Assembly (NCBI RefSeq): GCF_900590885.1
Contig: NZ_UUON01000001.1
Span: 62,001-126,000, forward strand
Origin: Pseudomonas viridiflava
GTDB lineage: Bacteria; Pseudomonadota; Gammaproteobacteria; Pseudomonadales; Pseudomonadaceae
Reading direction: 5' to 3'
Length of the DNA: 64,000 nucleotides
Each line of letters opens with the position of its first letter. Position 1 is the stretch's first letter. Shown in pieces: positions 8,664-16,718 of the stretch. A model generated the notes under the pieces. The model searched no databases. It was not told where the DNA came from and saw only the letters and a list, made by a program, of their open reading frames with translations. A program made the position numbers and the translations under genes.

Positions 8664-9860
8664 ATGTCAGCCCACCCTCAACACCCTGCCCATATCATCC
8701 GCTCGGACGCCGAAGCCATCGAGGTGGCGACCCGCCTGGCCGCGCGCTTTGCCGTCGACGCCAGCGTGCGCGACCGCGAGCGCCGCCTACCGGTGGCCGA
8801 ACTCGACGAGTTTTCCGCCAGCGGCTTGTGGGGCATCACCATTCCCAAGGCCTACGGCGGCGCCGAAGTGTCCTATGTGACAGTGGCCGAGGTGATCAAG
8901 CTGATCTCCGCCGCCGACCCTTCGTTGGGGCAGATTCCGCAGAACCACCTCGGCGTGGTCGACATCCTGCTGCAAACCGCCAGCGAGGAACAAAAACGCT
9001 ACTACTTCGGCAAGGTCCTGGCGGGCTATCGGTTCGGCAATGCCTTCTCCGAAGCCAAGAGCAAAAACGCCGGCACCTTCGACACGCAGATCCGTTTCCA
9101 CGCTGACAGCGCGCAAATCAACGGCGAGAAGTTCTACTGCACCGGCGCGCTGTTCGCGCATATCGTGCCCACGGTTGGCAACAACGAACACGACCAGGCC
9201 TTCATCGCCTTCGTTGAACGCGACGCGCCGGGCCTCAGCGTGATCGACAGCTGGGACGGCTTCGGCCAGCGCACCACCGCCAGCGGCGGCGTGACCCTCG
9301 ACGGCGTCACCGTGCCCCTGAGTGCGCTGATCCCCGCACACCAGGCCTTCGACCAACCCACCGCCAACGGCCCGATCTCGCAGATCATCCAGGCCGCCGT
9401 CGACACCGGCATCGCTCTCGGCGCGCTGGAACAGGCGAAAATCTACGCTCGTCAGGCCCGCCCGTGGATCGACAGCCAGCAGGATCACGGCTGGCAAGAC
9501 CCGTTCACCATTGCCGCCATCGGCGACCTGGAGTGGCGCGTGCACGGCACCGAAGCCATCCTCGCCAAAGCCGGCCTGGCAGTGGACAAAGCCCTGGACG
9601 AACCGAATGAAGACACCGTCGCCCACGCCTCGCTGGTGGTCGCCCAGGCCAAGGTGTTGTCCGCCGAAACCGCCTTGCTCGCCAGCAGCAAGCTCTTCGA
9701 ACTGGCCGGCACCCGCTCGGTCACCGGCAAGCACAACCTCGACCGCTTCTGGCGCAACGCGCGCACCCACACCCTGCACGACCCGGCCCGCTGGAAATAC
9801 CACCTGATCGGCAACTTCGTGCTCAACGGCGTGAAGCCTGCACGCCACGCCTGGAATTGA
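8664..9860 (+). CDS. sfnB: SfnB-family sulfur acquisition oxidoreductase (acyl-CoA dehydrogenase fold)
   Basis: 398 residues, full length for SfnB. The acyl-CoA dehydrogenase order is clear: N-terminal helical domain (LDEFSASGLWGITIPKAYGGAEV), middle beta domain (FGNAFSEAKSKNAG, GEKFYCTGALFAHIVPT), C-terminal helical domain ending DPARWKYHLIGNFVLNGV. SfnB proteins are flavin enzymes induced in sulfate starvation and linked to use of dimethyl sulfone and related organosulfur compounds. The start is supported by GGAG at 8653-8656. First gene of an apparent operon that continues to 18893; its stop is 11 bases before the next ATG. Confidence 0.9.
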   Translation: MSAHPQHPAHIIRSDAEAIEVATRLAARFAVDASVRDRERRLPVAELDEFSASGLWGITIPKAYGGAEVSYVTVAEVIKLISAADPSLGQIPQNHLGVVDILLQTASEEQKRYYFGKVLAGYRFGNAFSEAKSKNAGTFDTQIRFHADSAQINGEKFYCTGALFAHIVPTVGNNEHDQAFIAFVERDAPGLSVIDSWDGFGQRTTASGGVTLDGVTVPLSALIPAHQAFDQPTANGPISQIIQAAVDTGIALGALEQAKIYARQARPWIDSQQDHGWQDPFTIAAIGDLEWRVHGTEAILAKAGLAVDKALDEPNEDTVAHASLVVAQAKVLSAETALLASSKLFELAGTRSVTGKHNLDRFWRNARTHTLHDPARWKYHLIGNFVLNGVKPARHAWN

Positions 9861-9871
9861 GGACCTTAGCC

Positions 9872-10198
9872 ATGACCGCCCTGAACCAAGCGCGCCAACT
9901 GCTGGAAAGCACTCGCCGCCACGTTGCCAAAAGCGACGACCCCTACGTGATCAGCCGCTTCGGCGATTGGCAGATCCGCGTCGACGTCGCCACCGCCTTG
10001 CTCGAACGCGCCGACACGCACCCAAGCCCGGTTGCGATCACCGAAGCACAGATCGCCGCCGCCGAAGCCTTGCTGTTTGCCAGCAACACCGAATTCGAAC
10101 TCACCGGCCAACGCACCGCGCTGGCGCCGACCCTGGATGACCCGTTGCGCTGGAAATACCAGATCGTCGGCAACTACCACCTCAACGGAGTGCTGTGA
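9872..10198 (+). CDS. Small protein related to the C-terminal domain of SfnB/acyl-CoA dehydrogenase
   Basis: 108 residues from ATG 9872, with GAGGA at 9859-9863 as ribosome site. By eye it aligns with the last ~130 residues of the preceding SfnB: DPYVISRFGDWQIRV versus DPFTIAAIGDLEWRV, AAEALLFASNTEFELTGQRT versus SAETALLASSKLFELAGTRS, and DDPLRWKYQIVGNYHLNGV versus HDPARWKYHLIGNFVLNGV. The N-terminal and flavin-contacting middle domains are absent, so it cannot be a complete dehydrogenase. It may be a partner or regulator of SfnB, or a stabilised duplication remnant. Its stop overlaps the next start (TGATG), which argues for an expressed gene. Confidence 0.8.
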   Translation: MTALNQARQLLESTRRHVAKSDDPYVISRFGDWQIRVDVATALLERADTHPSPVAITEAQIAAAEALLFASNTEFELTGQRTALAPTLDDPLRWKYQIVGNYHLNGVL

Positions 10199-11646
10199 TG
10201 TCCCGTGAAATTCGCTTGAACGCCTTCGACATGAACTGTGTCGGCCACCAATCCCCCGGCCTGTGGGCGCACCCGCGTGACCGTTCGTGGCAGTACAAGG
10301 ACCTGGAATACTGGACCGACCTCGCCAAAATCCTCGAGCGTGGCAAGTTCGACGGCCTGTTTATCGCTGACGTGCTGGGCATCTATGACGTGTACAACGG
10401 CAACGGCGACGCGGCGATCCGCCAGGCCACCCAAGTGCCGGTCAACGACCCGTTGTCGCTGATCGCGCCCATGGCGCTGGTCACCGAGCACCTGGGTTTT
10501 GGCCTGACCGCGTCGTTGTCGTTCGAACACCCGTATCCATTTGCCCGCCGGCTCTCGACCCTCGATCACCTGACCAAGGGCCGCATCGGCTGGAACATCG
10601 TCACCTCCTACCTGGAGAGCGGCGCCAAGAACCTCGGCCAAAAGGCCCAGACCGAACACGACGCACGCTACGACTACGCCGAGGAATACCTGGAGGTCTG
10701 CTACAAACTCTGGGAAGGCAGCTGGGAGGAGGGCGCCGTACTGCGTGACCGCGAGCGGCGGATTTTCAGCGACCCGAGCAAGATCCACGAGATTCGCCAT
10801 GTCGGCAAACATTTCCAGGTCCCCGGCATTCACCTGTGCGAGCCGTCGCCGCAACGCACGCCAGTGCTGTACCAGGCCGGTGCGTCCAGCCGTGGCAAGC
10901 AGTTCGCCGCCGAGCAGGCCGAATGCGTGTTCGTGGCGGCGCCGTCCAAGGTGCTGCTGAAAAAGACCGTCGCCGACATCCGCCGTCGCGCCGCCGAGGC
11001 CGGGCGTGATCCGAAGAAAATCCTGATCTTCAACTTGCAGACGGTGATCGTCGGCGAGACCGATGCCAAGGCCAAGGCCAAGTTCGACGAATACAAATCC
11101 TACGTCAGCTACGAAGGCGCGATGGCGCTGATCTCCGGCTGGACCGGCATCGACTTCAGCCAGTTCAAACCCGATGAACCGCTCAAGCACGTGCACACCA
11201 ACGCGATTCAATCGGCGGTGGAAGCCTTCTCCACAGCAGACCCGAACAAGGTCTGGACCCCGAATGAACTCGCCGACTGGGTCGGCATCGGCGGCTTTGG
11301 CCCATTGTTTGTCGGCGGCCCGGAAACCGTCGCCGACCTGTTGCAGGAGTGGGTCGAAGACACCGACGTGGACGGCTTCAACCTGGCCTACGCGCTGACC
11401 CACGAAACCTTCATCGACGCCGTCGACCTGCTGGTGCCGGAGTTGCAAAAGCGTGGCGTGTACAAGACCGAATACGCCCAGGGCACCTTGCGCGAGAAGC
11501 TGTTTGGCGACGGCGCACGGCTGGGCGCGAACCACCCCGGCGCCGGCTATCGCGACCTCTCAGCCCTACACAAAACCAATGTGGGAGGGGCGGTGCGACG
11601 ACTCGACTTGCCCCCGATAGCTGTGGGTCAGTCAAAGGTGGTCTAA
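10198..11646 (+). CDS. Flavin-dependent monooxygenase, NtaA/SnaA/DszA family
   Basis: 482 residues from the ATG overlapping the previous stop; a GTG three bases earlier is an alternative. It is a bacterial-luciferase-fold (LLM class) protein: FDGLFIADVLGIYDVY, GFGLTASLSFEHPYPFARRL, GRIGWNIVTSYLESGAKNLG, and PVLYQAGASSRGKQFAAEQAE are family signatures. Members oxidise sulfones, nitrilotriacetate, EDTA or similar using reduced FMN from a separate reductase. Pairing with sfnB points to an organosulfur substrate. The last 22 codons, from 11578 on, lie inside a REP palindrome, so the C-terminus is probably an added non-domain tail. Confidence 0.9.
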   Translation: MSREIRLNAFDMNCVGHQSPGLWAHPRDRSWQYKDLEYWTDLAKILERGKFDGLFIADVLGIYDVYNGNGDAAIRQATQVPVNDPLSLIAPMALVTEHLGFGLTASLSFEHPYPFARRLSTLDHLTKGRIGWNIVTSYLESGAKNLGQKAQTEHDARYDYAEEYLEVCYKLWEGSWEEGAVLRDRERRIFSDPSKIHEIRHVGKHFQVPGIHLCEPSPQRTPVLYQAGASSRGKQFAAEQAECVFVAAPSKVLLKKTVADIRRRAAEAGRDPKKILIFNLQTVIVGETDAKAKAKFDEYKSYVSYEGAMALISGWTGIDFSQFKPDEPLKHVHTNAIQSAVEAFSTADPNKVWTPNELADWVGIGGFGPLFVGGPETVADLLQEWVEDTDVDGFNLAYALTHETFIDAVDLLVPELQKRGVYKTEYAQGTLREKLFGDGARLGANHPGAGYRDLSALHKTNVGGAVRRLDLPPIAVGQSKVV

Positions 11647-11683
11647 CTGAACCACCGCCATCGGGGGCAAGCCCCTCCCACAT
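11579..11683. repeat. REPIN (inverted REP pair) overlapping the 3' end of the monooxygenase gene
   Basis: ATGTGGGAGGGG at the left and CCCCTCCCACAT at the right are exact inverted copies. The left REP carries an extra CGGTGCGACGACTCGAC before TTGCCCCCGATAGC, making it about 15 bases longer than the standard unit; the right unit (ATCGGGGGCAAGCCCC) is standard. The first 68 bases are translated as the end of the preceding gene. Confidence 0.9.
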
Positions 11684-11758
11684 TTGCCCTGTGTCGTCCC
11701 GAATATCCCAGCCAGCGGACCACCGCACGCACACCACCCCAATAGGAGCATTACCCCT

Positions 11759-12655
11759 ATGAGCGTGCACGAACTCAAGCGTCCGCTGGCCCTGGAATGG
11801 CCCGCCGAGTTACTCGACAACCTGCCCAAAGCCCAGGAGCAACTGCGGCACTGGGCGCAGATCACCCCGCTGCACATTGCCCTGCGCCACAAGCGCCAGG
11901 GCCGTTGGCATGCCTGGCGCTGGATCGACGTGCTGCGCGATGTCGAACGCCTGGCCGATGGCTTGCGCCAGCAGGGCTTTGGCGAGTCGTCGCGGCTGGC
12001 GCTCAGCGGTGCATTCGAGCCGAACCTGTTGCTGTTGGCGTTGGCGGCTCAGGCGGTGGGCGGGCAGGTATTGACGCTGGCCGACCACCTTGAGCCTGCG
12101 GCGCTGCAACACCAGCTCTGGCGTATTCGCCCGAGCCACGTGTACGTGCAGGGTCGTCAGCCGGATCTGGATTTTACCCAACGGCTCGACTTTGCCCACT
12201 TACTCGGCCCGGTCGACCCGGCGCAGCACCTGCATCGCTGGTGGCAACCGACCGGCGAAACGCTGCTGTGGAGCGAGGAGGGTACCCACTGGCAAGGCGG
12301 GCTGGCAGTGGTGCTGGAGCAGTGGCTGAGCAGCGGCCATGGGCTGGCCTTCCCGGAAAGCCCGGCGTCGGCGCGGCGTGATCGCAGTGAAGTGGCGCCC
12401 ACGGGATTGCTGTTGTCGCCGGAACGCTTGCAGCACCTGGCCGACGATATAGAAAGCCGCCTGGCCCCCCTCGGTACCTGGCGCCGGCGCTTGTGTGAGT
12501 GGGCGATTGCCCGCCCGCACAGCCGCCTGGGCCGCTTGCTGAAAAACCGCGTACGCAAACTGCTCGGCTTCCAGCGCCTGGCCTACATCTGGCAGCCGCT
12601 CAAGTCGAGTGCCGAGCCGAGTTGGCTCACGGAATTCAAACGGGACATCGCATGA
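11759..12655 (+). CDS. Truncated relative of AMP-forming acyl-CoA synthetases, probably non-catalytic
   Basis: 298 residues from ATG 11759, with AGGAG at 11744-11748. The N-terminus follows adenylate-forming enzymes (HWAQITPLHIALRHKRQG, WRWIDVLRDVERLADGLRQQGF, LLLLALAAQAVGGQVLTL). The second half matches the segment after the P-loop (GHGLAFPESPASARRD, RRRLCEWAIARPHSRLGRLL, LLGFQRLAYI). The SGTTGxPKG phosphate loop, the downstream YGxTE motif and the whole C-terminal lid domain are missing, whereas full-length enzymes of this kind have about 600 residues. It overlaps the ABC ATPase start by four bases. Full-length AMP-ligase genes accompany similar transporters elsewhere; this copy seems to have lost catalysis, and any remaining role is unknown. 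Confidence 0.75.
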   Translation: MSVHELKRPLALEWPAELLDNLPKAQEQLRHWAQITPLHIALRHKRQGRWHAWRWIDVLRDVERLADGLRQQGFGESSRLALSGAFEPNLLLLALAAQAVGGQVLTLADHLEPAALQHQLWRIRPSHVYVQGRQPDLDFTQRLDFAHLLGPVDPAQHLHRWWQPTGETLLWSEEGTHWQGGLAVVLEQWLSSGHGLAFPESPASARRDRSEVAPTGLLLSPERLQHLADDIESRLAPLGTWRRRLCEWAIARPHSRLGRLLKNRVRKLLGFQRLAYIWQPLKSSAEPSWLTEFKRDIA

Positions 12656-13422
12656 GCCAGGCCATTCTCCAGGTGCGCGACATCTCGCTGTCGTTCAAGG
12701 GCGTCAAGGCCATCAATGCCTTGTCCTTTGAAGTGCAGCGCGGCGAGATCTGCGCGCTGATCGGCCCCAATGGCGCCGGTAAAAGTTCGCTGCTCAATGT
12801 GCTCAACGGCGTGTATCGCTTCGATGCCGGCGAGATCGTGTTCGAGCAGCAGCACTTCCAGCGCATCGACCCCTTGGGCGCTGCGCGTCGCGGCATCGGT
12901 CGCACCTTCCAGAACAATGCGCTGTTCAAGAAAATGAGCGTGCTCGACAACCTCCTCACCGGCCTGTCGCGGCATATGCGCAGCAGCTTTATCGAACAGG
13001 CCCTGGGCCTGCCCCGGGCGCGGCGCGAGGCCGAGGCGTTCCGCTTGCGCGGCCAGGGCATTCTCGAATTCCTCGAGCTGCAAGCCAACCGTGATGTGCT
13101 GGTGGGCAACCTCTCCTACGGCCTGCAAAAGCGCGTGGAACTCGGCCGCGCGTTGATCGCCGGGCCCAGCCTGTTGCTGCTGGATGAGCCCATGGCCGGG
13201 ATGAACGCCGAGGAAAAACACGACATGGCGCGCTTCGTCGCCGATGTGAACCGCCACCTCGGCACCACGGTGGTGTTGATCGAGCACGACATGGGCGTGG
13301 TCATGGGCCTGTCCGACCACGTGGTGGTGCTCGACTATGGGCGCAAGGTCGGCGACGGCACGCCGGCCGAGGTGCAGGCCAACCCCGAGGTGATCGCCGC
13401 CTACCTGGGAGTCGCGCACTGA
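12652..13422 (+). CDS. ABC transporter ATP-binding protein, LivG-like
   Basis: 256 residues starting at the ATGA overlap with the preceding gene. Walker A GPNGAGKSSLLN near residue 38, signature LSYGLQKRVELGRALI, Walker B LLLLDEPMAGMN and the H-loop LIEHDMGVVM are intact. The Leu-Ser-Tyr-Gly signature is typical of LivG-type ATPases of hydrophobic-amino-acid-type (HAAT) importers. It should pair with the LivF-like ATPase at 16719. The gene touches the permease gene (stop and start share a base). Confidence 0.93.
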   Translation: MSQAILQVRDISLSFKGVKAINALSFEVQRGEICALIGPNGAGKSSLLNVLNGVYRFDAGEIVFEQQHFQRIDPLGAARRGIGRTFQNNALFKKMSVLDNLLTGLSRHMRSSFIEQALGLPRARREAEAFRLRGQGILEFLELQANRDVLVGNLSYGLQKRVELGRALIAGPSLLLLDEPMAGMNAEEKHDMARFVADVNRHLGTTVVLIEHDMGVVMGLSDHVVVLDYGRKVGDGTPAEVQANPEVIAAYLGVAH

Positions 13423-14303
13423 TGACGTTCTTCTTCGAAACCCTGCTCGGCGGCTTGCTCGCCGGCAGCATGTACTCGCTGGTCGCCATCGGCTTCGTAC
13501 TGATCTACAAGGCCAGCGGCGTGTTCAACTTTGCCCAGGGCTCGATGCTGCTGTTTGCCGCGCTGACCTTCGTCAGCCTGCACGACCAGGGCGTGCCCTT
13601 TGCCCTGGCATTGCTGCTGACCGTGCTGGTGCTGATCGTCGGCGCGTTGCTGATCGAACGCCTGGTGCTGCGGCCCTTGGTGAACCGCTCGCAGATCACG
13701 CTGTTCATGGCCACCCTCGGCCTGTCGTTCATTATCGAAGGCCTGGCCCAGGGCTTGATGGGCTCGCAAGTGCGCGCCCTGGACCTGGGCATCGACGACG
13801 TGCCGCTGTTTGTCGGGCCGCTGATGCTCAGCCAGTTTGACCTGGTGGCGGCGGCCGTCGCGGTGGTGCTGGTGACGGTGCTGGCGCTGCTGTTCAACAA
13901 GACCCGGATCGGCGTGTCATTGCGCGCGGTGGCGGATGACACCACGGCGGCGCTGTCCATCGGCATCAACCTCAATCGCATCTGGCAGATCGTCTGGGCC
14001 GTGGCCGGGGTGGTCGGGCTGGTGGCGGGCCTGCTGTGGGGCGCACGCCAGGGCGTGCAGTTTTCGCTGTCACTGGTGGTGCTCAAGGCCTTGCCGGTGT
14101 TGATCATCGGCGGCTTCACCTCGATTGGCGGGGCGATTGTTGGCGGGCTGATTGTGGGCGCGGCGGAGAACCTGGCCGAGGTGTATATCGGCCCGTTGAT
14201 CGGCGGCGGCATCACGCCGTGGTTCGCCTATGTATTGGCCCTGGCCTTCCTGTATATCCGTCCCGCCGGCCTGTTCGGCGAGCGCGCCATCGAGCGAGTC
14301 TGA
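13422..14303 (+). CDS. ABC transporter permease, LivH-like
   Basis: 293-residue inner-membrane permease with about eight helices. Family segments: LLGGLLAGSMYSLVAIGFVLIYKASGVFNFAQG at the N-terminus and VLKALPVLIIGGFTSIGGAIVGGLIVGAAENL near residue 220, where LivH contacts the ATPase. It belongs to the BPD_transp_2 group. It is followed four bases later by the LivM-like subunit. Confidence 0.93.
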   Translation: MTFFFETLLGGLLAGSMYSLVAIGFVLIYKASGVFNFAQGSMLLFAALTFVSLHDQGVPFALALLLTVLVLIVGALLIERLVLRPLVNRSQITLFMATLGLSFIIEGLAQGLMGSQVRALDLGIDDVPLFVGPLMLSQFDLVAAAVAVVLVTVLALLFNKTRIGVSLRAVADDTTAALSIGINLNRIWQIVWAVAGVVGLVAGLLWGARQGVQFSLSLVVLKALPVLIIGGFTSIGGAIVGGLIVGAAENLAEVYIGPLIGGGITPWFAYVLALAFLYIRPAGLFGERAIERV

Positions 14304-14307
14304 AACC

Positions 14308-15357
14308 ATGTCGATCCCTGTTGCGCAAGACACCGCACCGCTGCTGCTGACCCAGCGCCGTCTGCCCTGGGGCCTGCTCGGCCTGCTGGCGCTGGCCTTT
14401 ATCGTGGTGCCGCTGTGGGGCAATGATTATTGGCTGAATGCGATCCTGATCCCGTTCCTGGTGCTGTCCCTGGCCGGGCTGGGCCTGAATTTGCTGACCG
14501 GCTACACCGGGCAAACCTCGGTCGGCGCGGCGGGCTTCATGGCCGTGGGCGCGTTTGCCACCTACGGTTTTCTGCTGCGCCTGCCGGAGCTGGGGTTGCC
14601 GGTGGCGCTGCTCGGTGGCGGGATTATCAGTGCCGTGGTCGGGCTGGTATTTGGCCTGCCCAGTTCGCGGATCAAGGGCTTCTATCTGATGGTCACCACC
14701 CTGGCGGCGCAGTTTTTCCTGGAGTGGGTGTTCGTCAAATTCCCCTGGTTCTACAACTACGGCTCGTCCGGCACCATCTCCGCGCCGAAGCTGGCGCTGT
14801 TCGGGCATGACCTCAATACGCCGTTGGGTCGCTACCTGTTGACCCTGGTGACCGTGCTGCTATTGACGTGGACCGCCATCAACCTGGTGCGTAGCCAGGT
14901 CGGTCGCAACTGGATGGCGATCCGCGACATGGACACCGCCGCCGCCGTGGTCGGCATTCCGGTGGTGCGTTACAAGCGCCTGGCGTTTGCGGTCAGCTCG
15001 TTCTACTTAGGGATAGCCGGTGCGCTGTGGGCCTTCGCCTACCTGGGCACGGCCAGCGCCAGCAGCTTCGATATCAATCGCTCATTCCAGATCCTGTTCA
15101 TCATCATTATCGGCGGCATGGGCAGCATCGCCGGCAACTTCGTCGGCGCGGCGTTTATCAGCCTGCTGCCGATTTTTCTCAGCCACGCCGGCCAGGCGCT
15201 GTTCGGAGGCGCGGTGGATGCAGGGCAGTTGCAGAACCTGCAGAAAATCATCTTTGGCGTGTTGATCATCGTGTTCCTGATCAAGGAACCCGAGGGCTTG
15301 ATTCGCCTGTTGCACAACCTCCGCGATCGGCTGCGTCAATGGCCGCTACGTTTCTGA
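14308..15357 (+). CDS. ABC transporter permease, LivM-like
   Basis: 349 residues from ATG 14308. The signature LLTGYTGQTSVGAAGFMAVGAFATYGF and the later FQILFIIIIGGMGSIAGNFVGAAF are those of LivM-type permeases. The predicted N-terminus is cytoplasmic and polar (MSIPVAQDTAPLLLTQRRL). Upstream in-frame starts would run into livH-like coding sequence and lack support. Confidence 0.93.
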   Translation: MSIPVAQDTAPLLLTQRRLPWGLLGLLALAFIVVPLWGNDYWLNAILIPFLVLSLAGLGLNLLTGYTGQTSVGAAGFMAVGAFATYGFLLRLPELGLPVALLGGGIISAVVGLVFGLPSSRIKGFYLMVTTLAAQFFLEWVFVKFPWFYNYGSSGTISAPKLALFGHDLNTPLGRYLLTLVTVLLLTWTAINLVRSQVGRNWMAIRDMDTAAAVVGIPVVRYKRLAFAVSSFYLGIAGALWAFAYLGTASASSFDINRSFQILFIIIIGGMGSIAGNFVGAAFISLLPIFLSHAGQALFGGAVDAGQLQNLQKIIFGVLIIVFLIKEPEGLIRLLHNLRDRLRQWPLRF

Positions 15358-15374
15358 CTTATAAGAGAACTCCC

Positions 15375-16715
15375 ATGCGTGCATCCTTTAAGCGTTCCCT
15401 GGTTGGCGCCGCCTTCGCGCTGGCAGCTCTAGCCGGTGCTGTGCCCCAGGCCGTCGCCTCGCCGGACCAGCAATTCTTTCCCCTGGCCACCTACCGTGTC
15501 GGCGCCTACGCCTCCAGCGGCGTGCAGGTGTGGGCCGGGATGATCGACTACCTGCGTTATATCAACGAAGTCGAAGGCGGCATCAACGGCGTGAAGCTGG
15601 TGTGGCAGGAGTGCGAAACCGAGTGGACGGCCGAGAAGGGCATCGAGTGCTACGAGCGCTTCAAGCATGGCCTGGATGGCGCGCCGGTCGCGGTGTACCA
15701 GCCCAACGGCGCCCCGGCGGCGTATGCGCTCAGTGAACGCGCGGAAGTCGACAAGATCCCGCTGATCACCCTTGGTTACGGGCGCACCGAAGCCACCGAC
15801 GGCACGGTGTTCCCCTACAATTTCCCGGTGATGCTGACCTTCTACAGCGAAGCCTCGACCCTGGTGAACTACATCGCCCAGCGCGAAGGCGGCTTCGACA
15901 AACTCAAGGGCAAGAAGATCGCCACGGTCTACCACGACTCGGCCTACGGTCGCGAAACCCTCGGCCCGCTGAAGTTGCTGGCGGAAAAATATGGCTTTGA
16001 AAATATCCAGATTCCGGTCGCCGACCCGGGCAATGAGCAATCGGCGCAATGGCGCCAGGTGCGCCAGGCCAATCCGGACTGGGTGTTCCTGCGCACCTGG
16101 GGCGTGTCCACCCCGGTGGCGGTGAAAACTGCCGCACGCTTCGGCTTCCCGGTGGACCACATCATCGGCGATATCTGGGCCAGCTCCAGCGAAGACGTGC
16201 TGCCCGCAGGCGCCGCCGCCAAGGGTTACCTGGCCCTCACACCCTACCCGGCAGGCAGCGATTTCGAGATCCACAAACGCCTCAAGCAGTACATCCTCGA
16301 CAAGGGCCACAGCGACCTCAAGGACCTGAAAAACTTCGGCAGCGTCTACTACAACTCAGGCCTGGTGAACGCCGCCGTCGCCGTGGAAGCGATCCGCACC
16401 GCCCAGGCCAGGTTCGGCAAGCGCCCGCTCAATGGTGAAGAAGGCCGCTGGGGCCTGGAGCATCTGAATATTGACGACGCGCGCCTGAAAGAAATGGGCT
16501 ACCTGGGCTTGATGCAGAACCTCAAGCTGTCGTGCCGCGACCATGAAGGTGGCGGCTCGGCGCGCGTGCAGCAATGGGATGGCGCGAATTGGGCACTGGT
16601 CAGCGACTGGATCGCTGCCGACCGCGCGCTGCTGCGCCCGTTGATCGATGAAAAATCCGCCGCGTTCGCCAAGGAAAAAGGCCTCACGCCACGCACCTGC
16701 ACCGGGGACGAGTAA
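15375..16715 (+). CDS. ABC transporter substrate-binding protein (periplasmic, type I fold)
   Basis: 446 residues from ATG 15375 with AGAGAA just upstream. A Sec signal peptide is clear (MRASFKRSLVGAAFALAALA, cleavage probably after AVASP). The mature part is a Peripla_BP_6-type receptor (GGINGVKLVWQECETEWTAEKGIE; GKKIATVYHDSAYGRETLGP; WGVSTPVAVKTAARFGFPVDHIIGDIW). It is larger than LivJ/LivK and closer to receptors for amides, urea-like or aromatic compounds. The ligand cannot be named; the neighbouring oxidoreductases suggest an oxidisable organic, perhaps organosulfur, compound. Confidence 0.9.
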   Translation: MRASFKRSLVGAAFALAALAGAVPQAVASPDQQFFPLATYRVGAYASSGVQVWAGMIDYLRYINEVEGGINGVKLVWQECETEWTAEKGIECYERFKHGLDGAPVAVYQPNGAPAAYALSERAEVDKIPLITLGYGRTEATDGTVFPYNFPVMLTFYSEASTLVNYIAQREGGFDKLKGKKIATVYHDSAYGRETLGPLKLLAEKYGFENIQIPVADPGNEQSAQWRQVRQANPDWVFLRTWGVSTPVAVKTAARFGFPVDHIIGDIWASSSEDVLPAGAAAKGYLALTPYPAGSDFEIHKRLKQYILDKGHSDLKDLKNFGSVYYNSGLVNAAVAVEAIRTAQARFGKRPLNGEEGRWGLEHLNIDDARLKEMGYLGLMQNLKLSCRDHEGGGSARVQQWDGANWALVSDWIAADRALLRPLIDEKSAAFAKEKGLTPRTCTGDE

Positions 16716-16718
16716 GCC

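Noticed and set aside
11579..11683. Possible CRISPR repeats or terminators among the GTGGGAGGGGGC palindromes
   Set aside because: They occur as singlets or inverted pairs at scattered places, not as regularly spaced direct repeats, and mostly lack T-runs; they are REP/REPIN elements.
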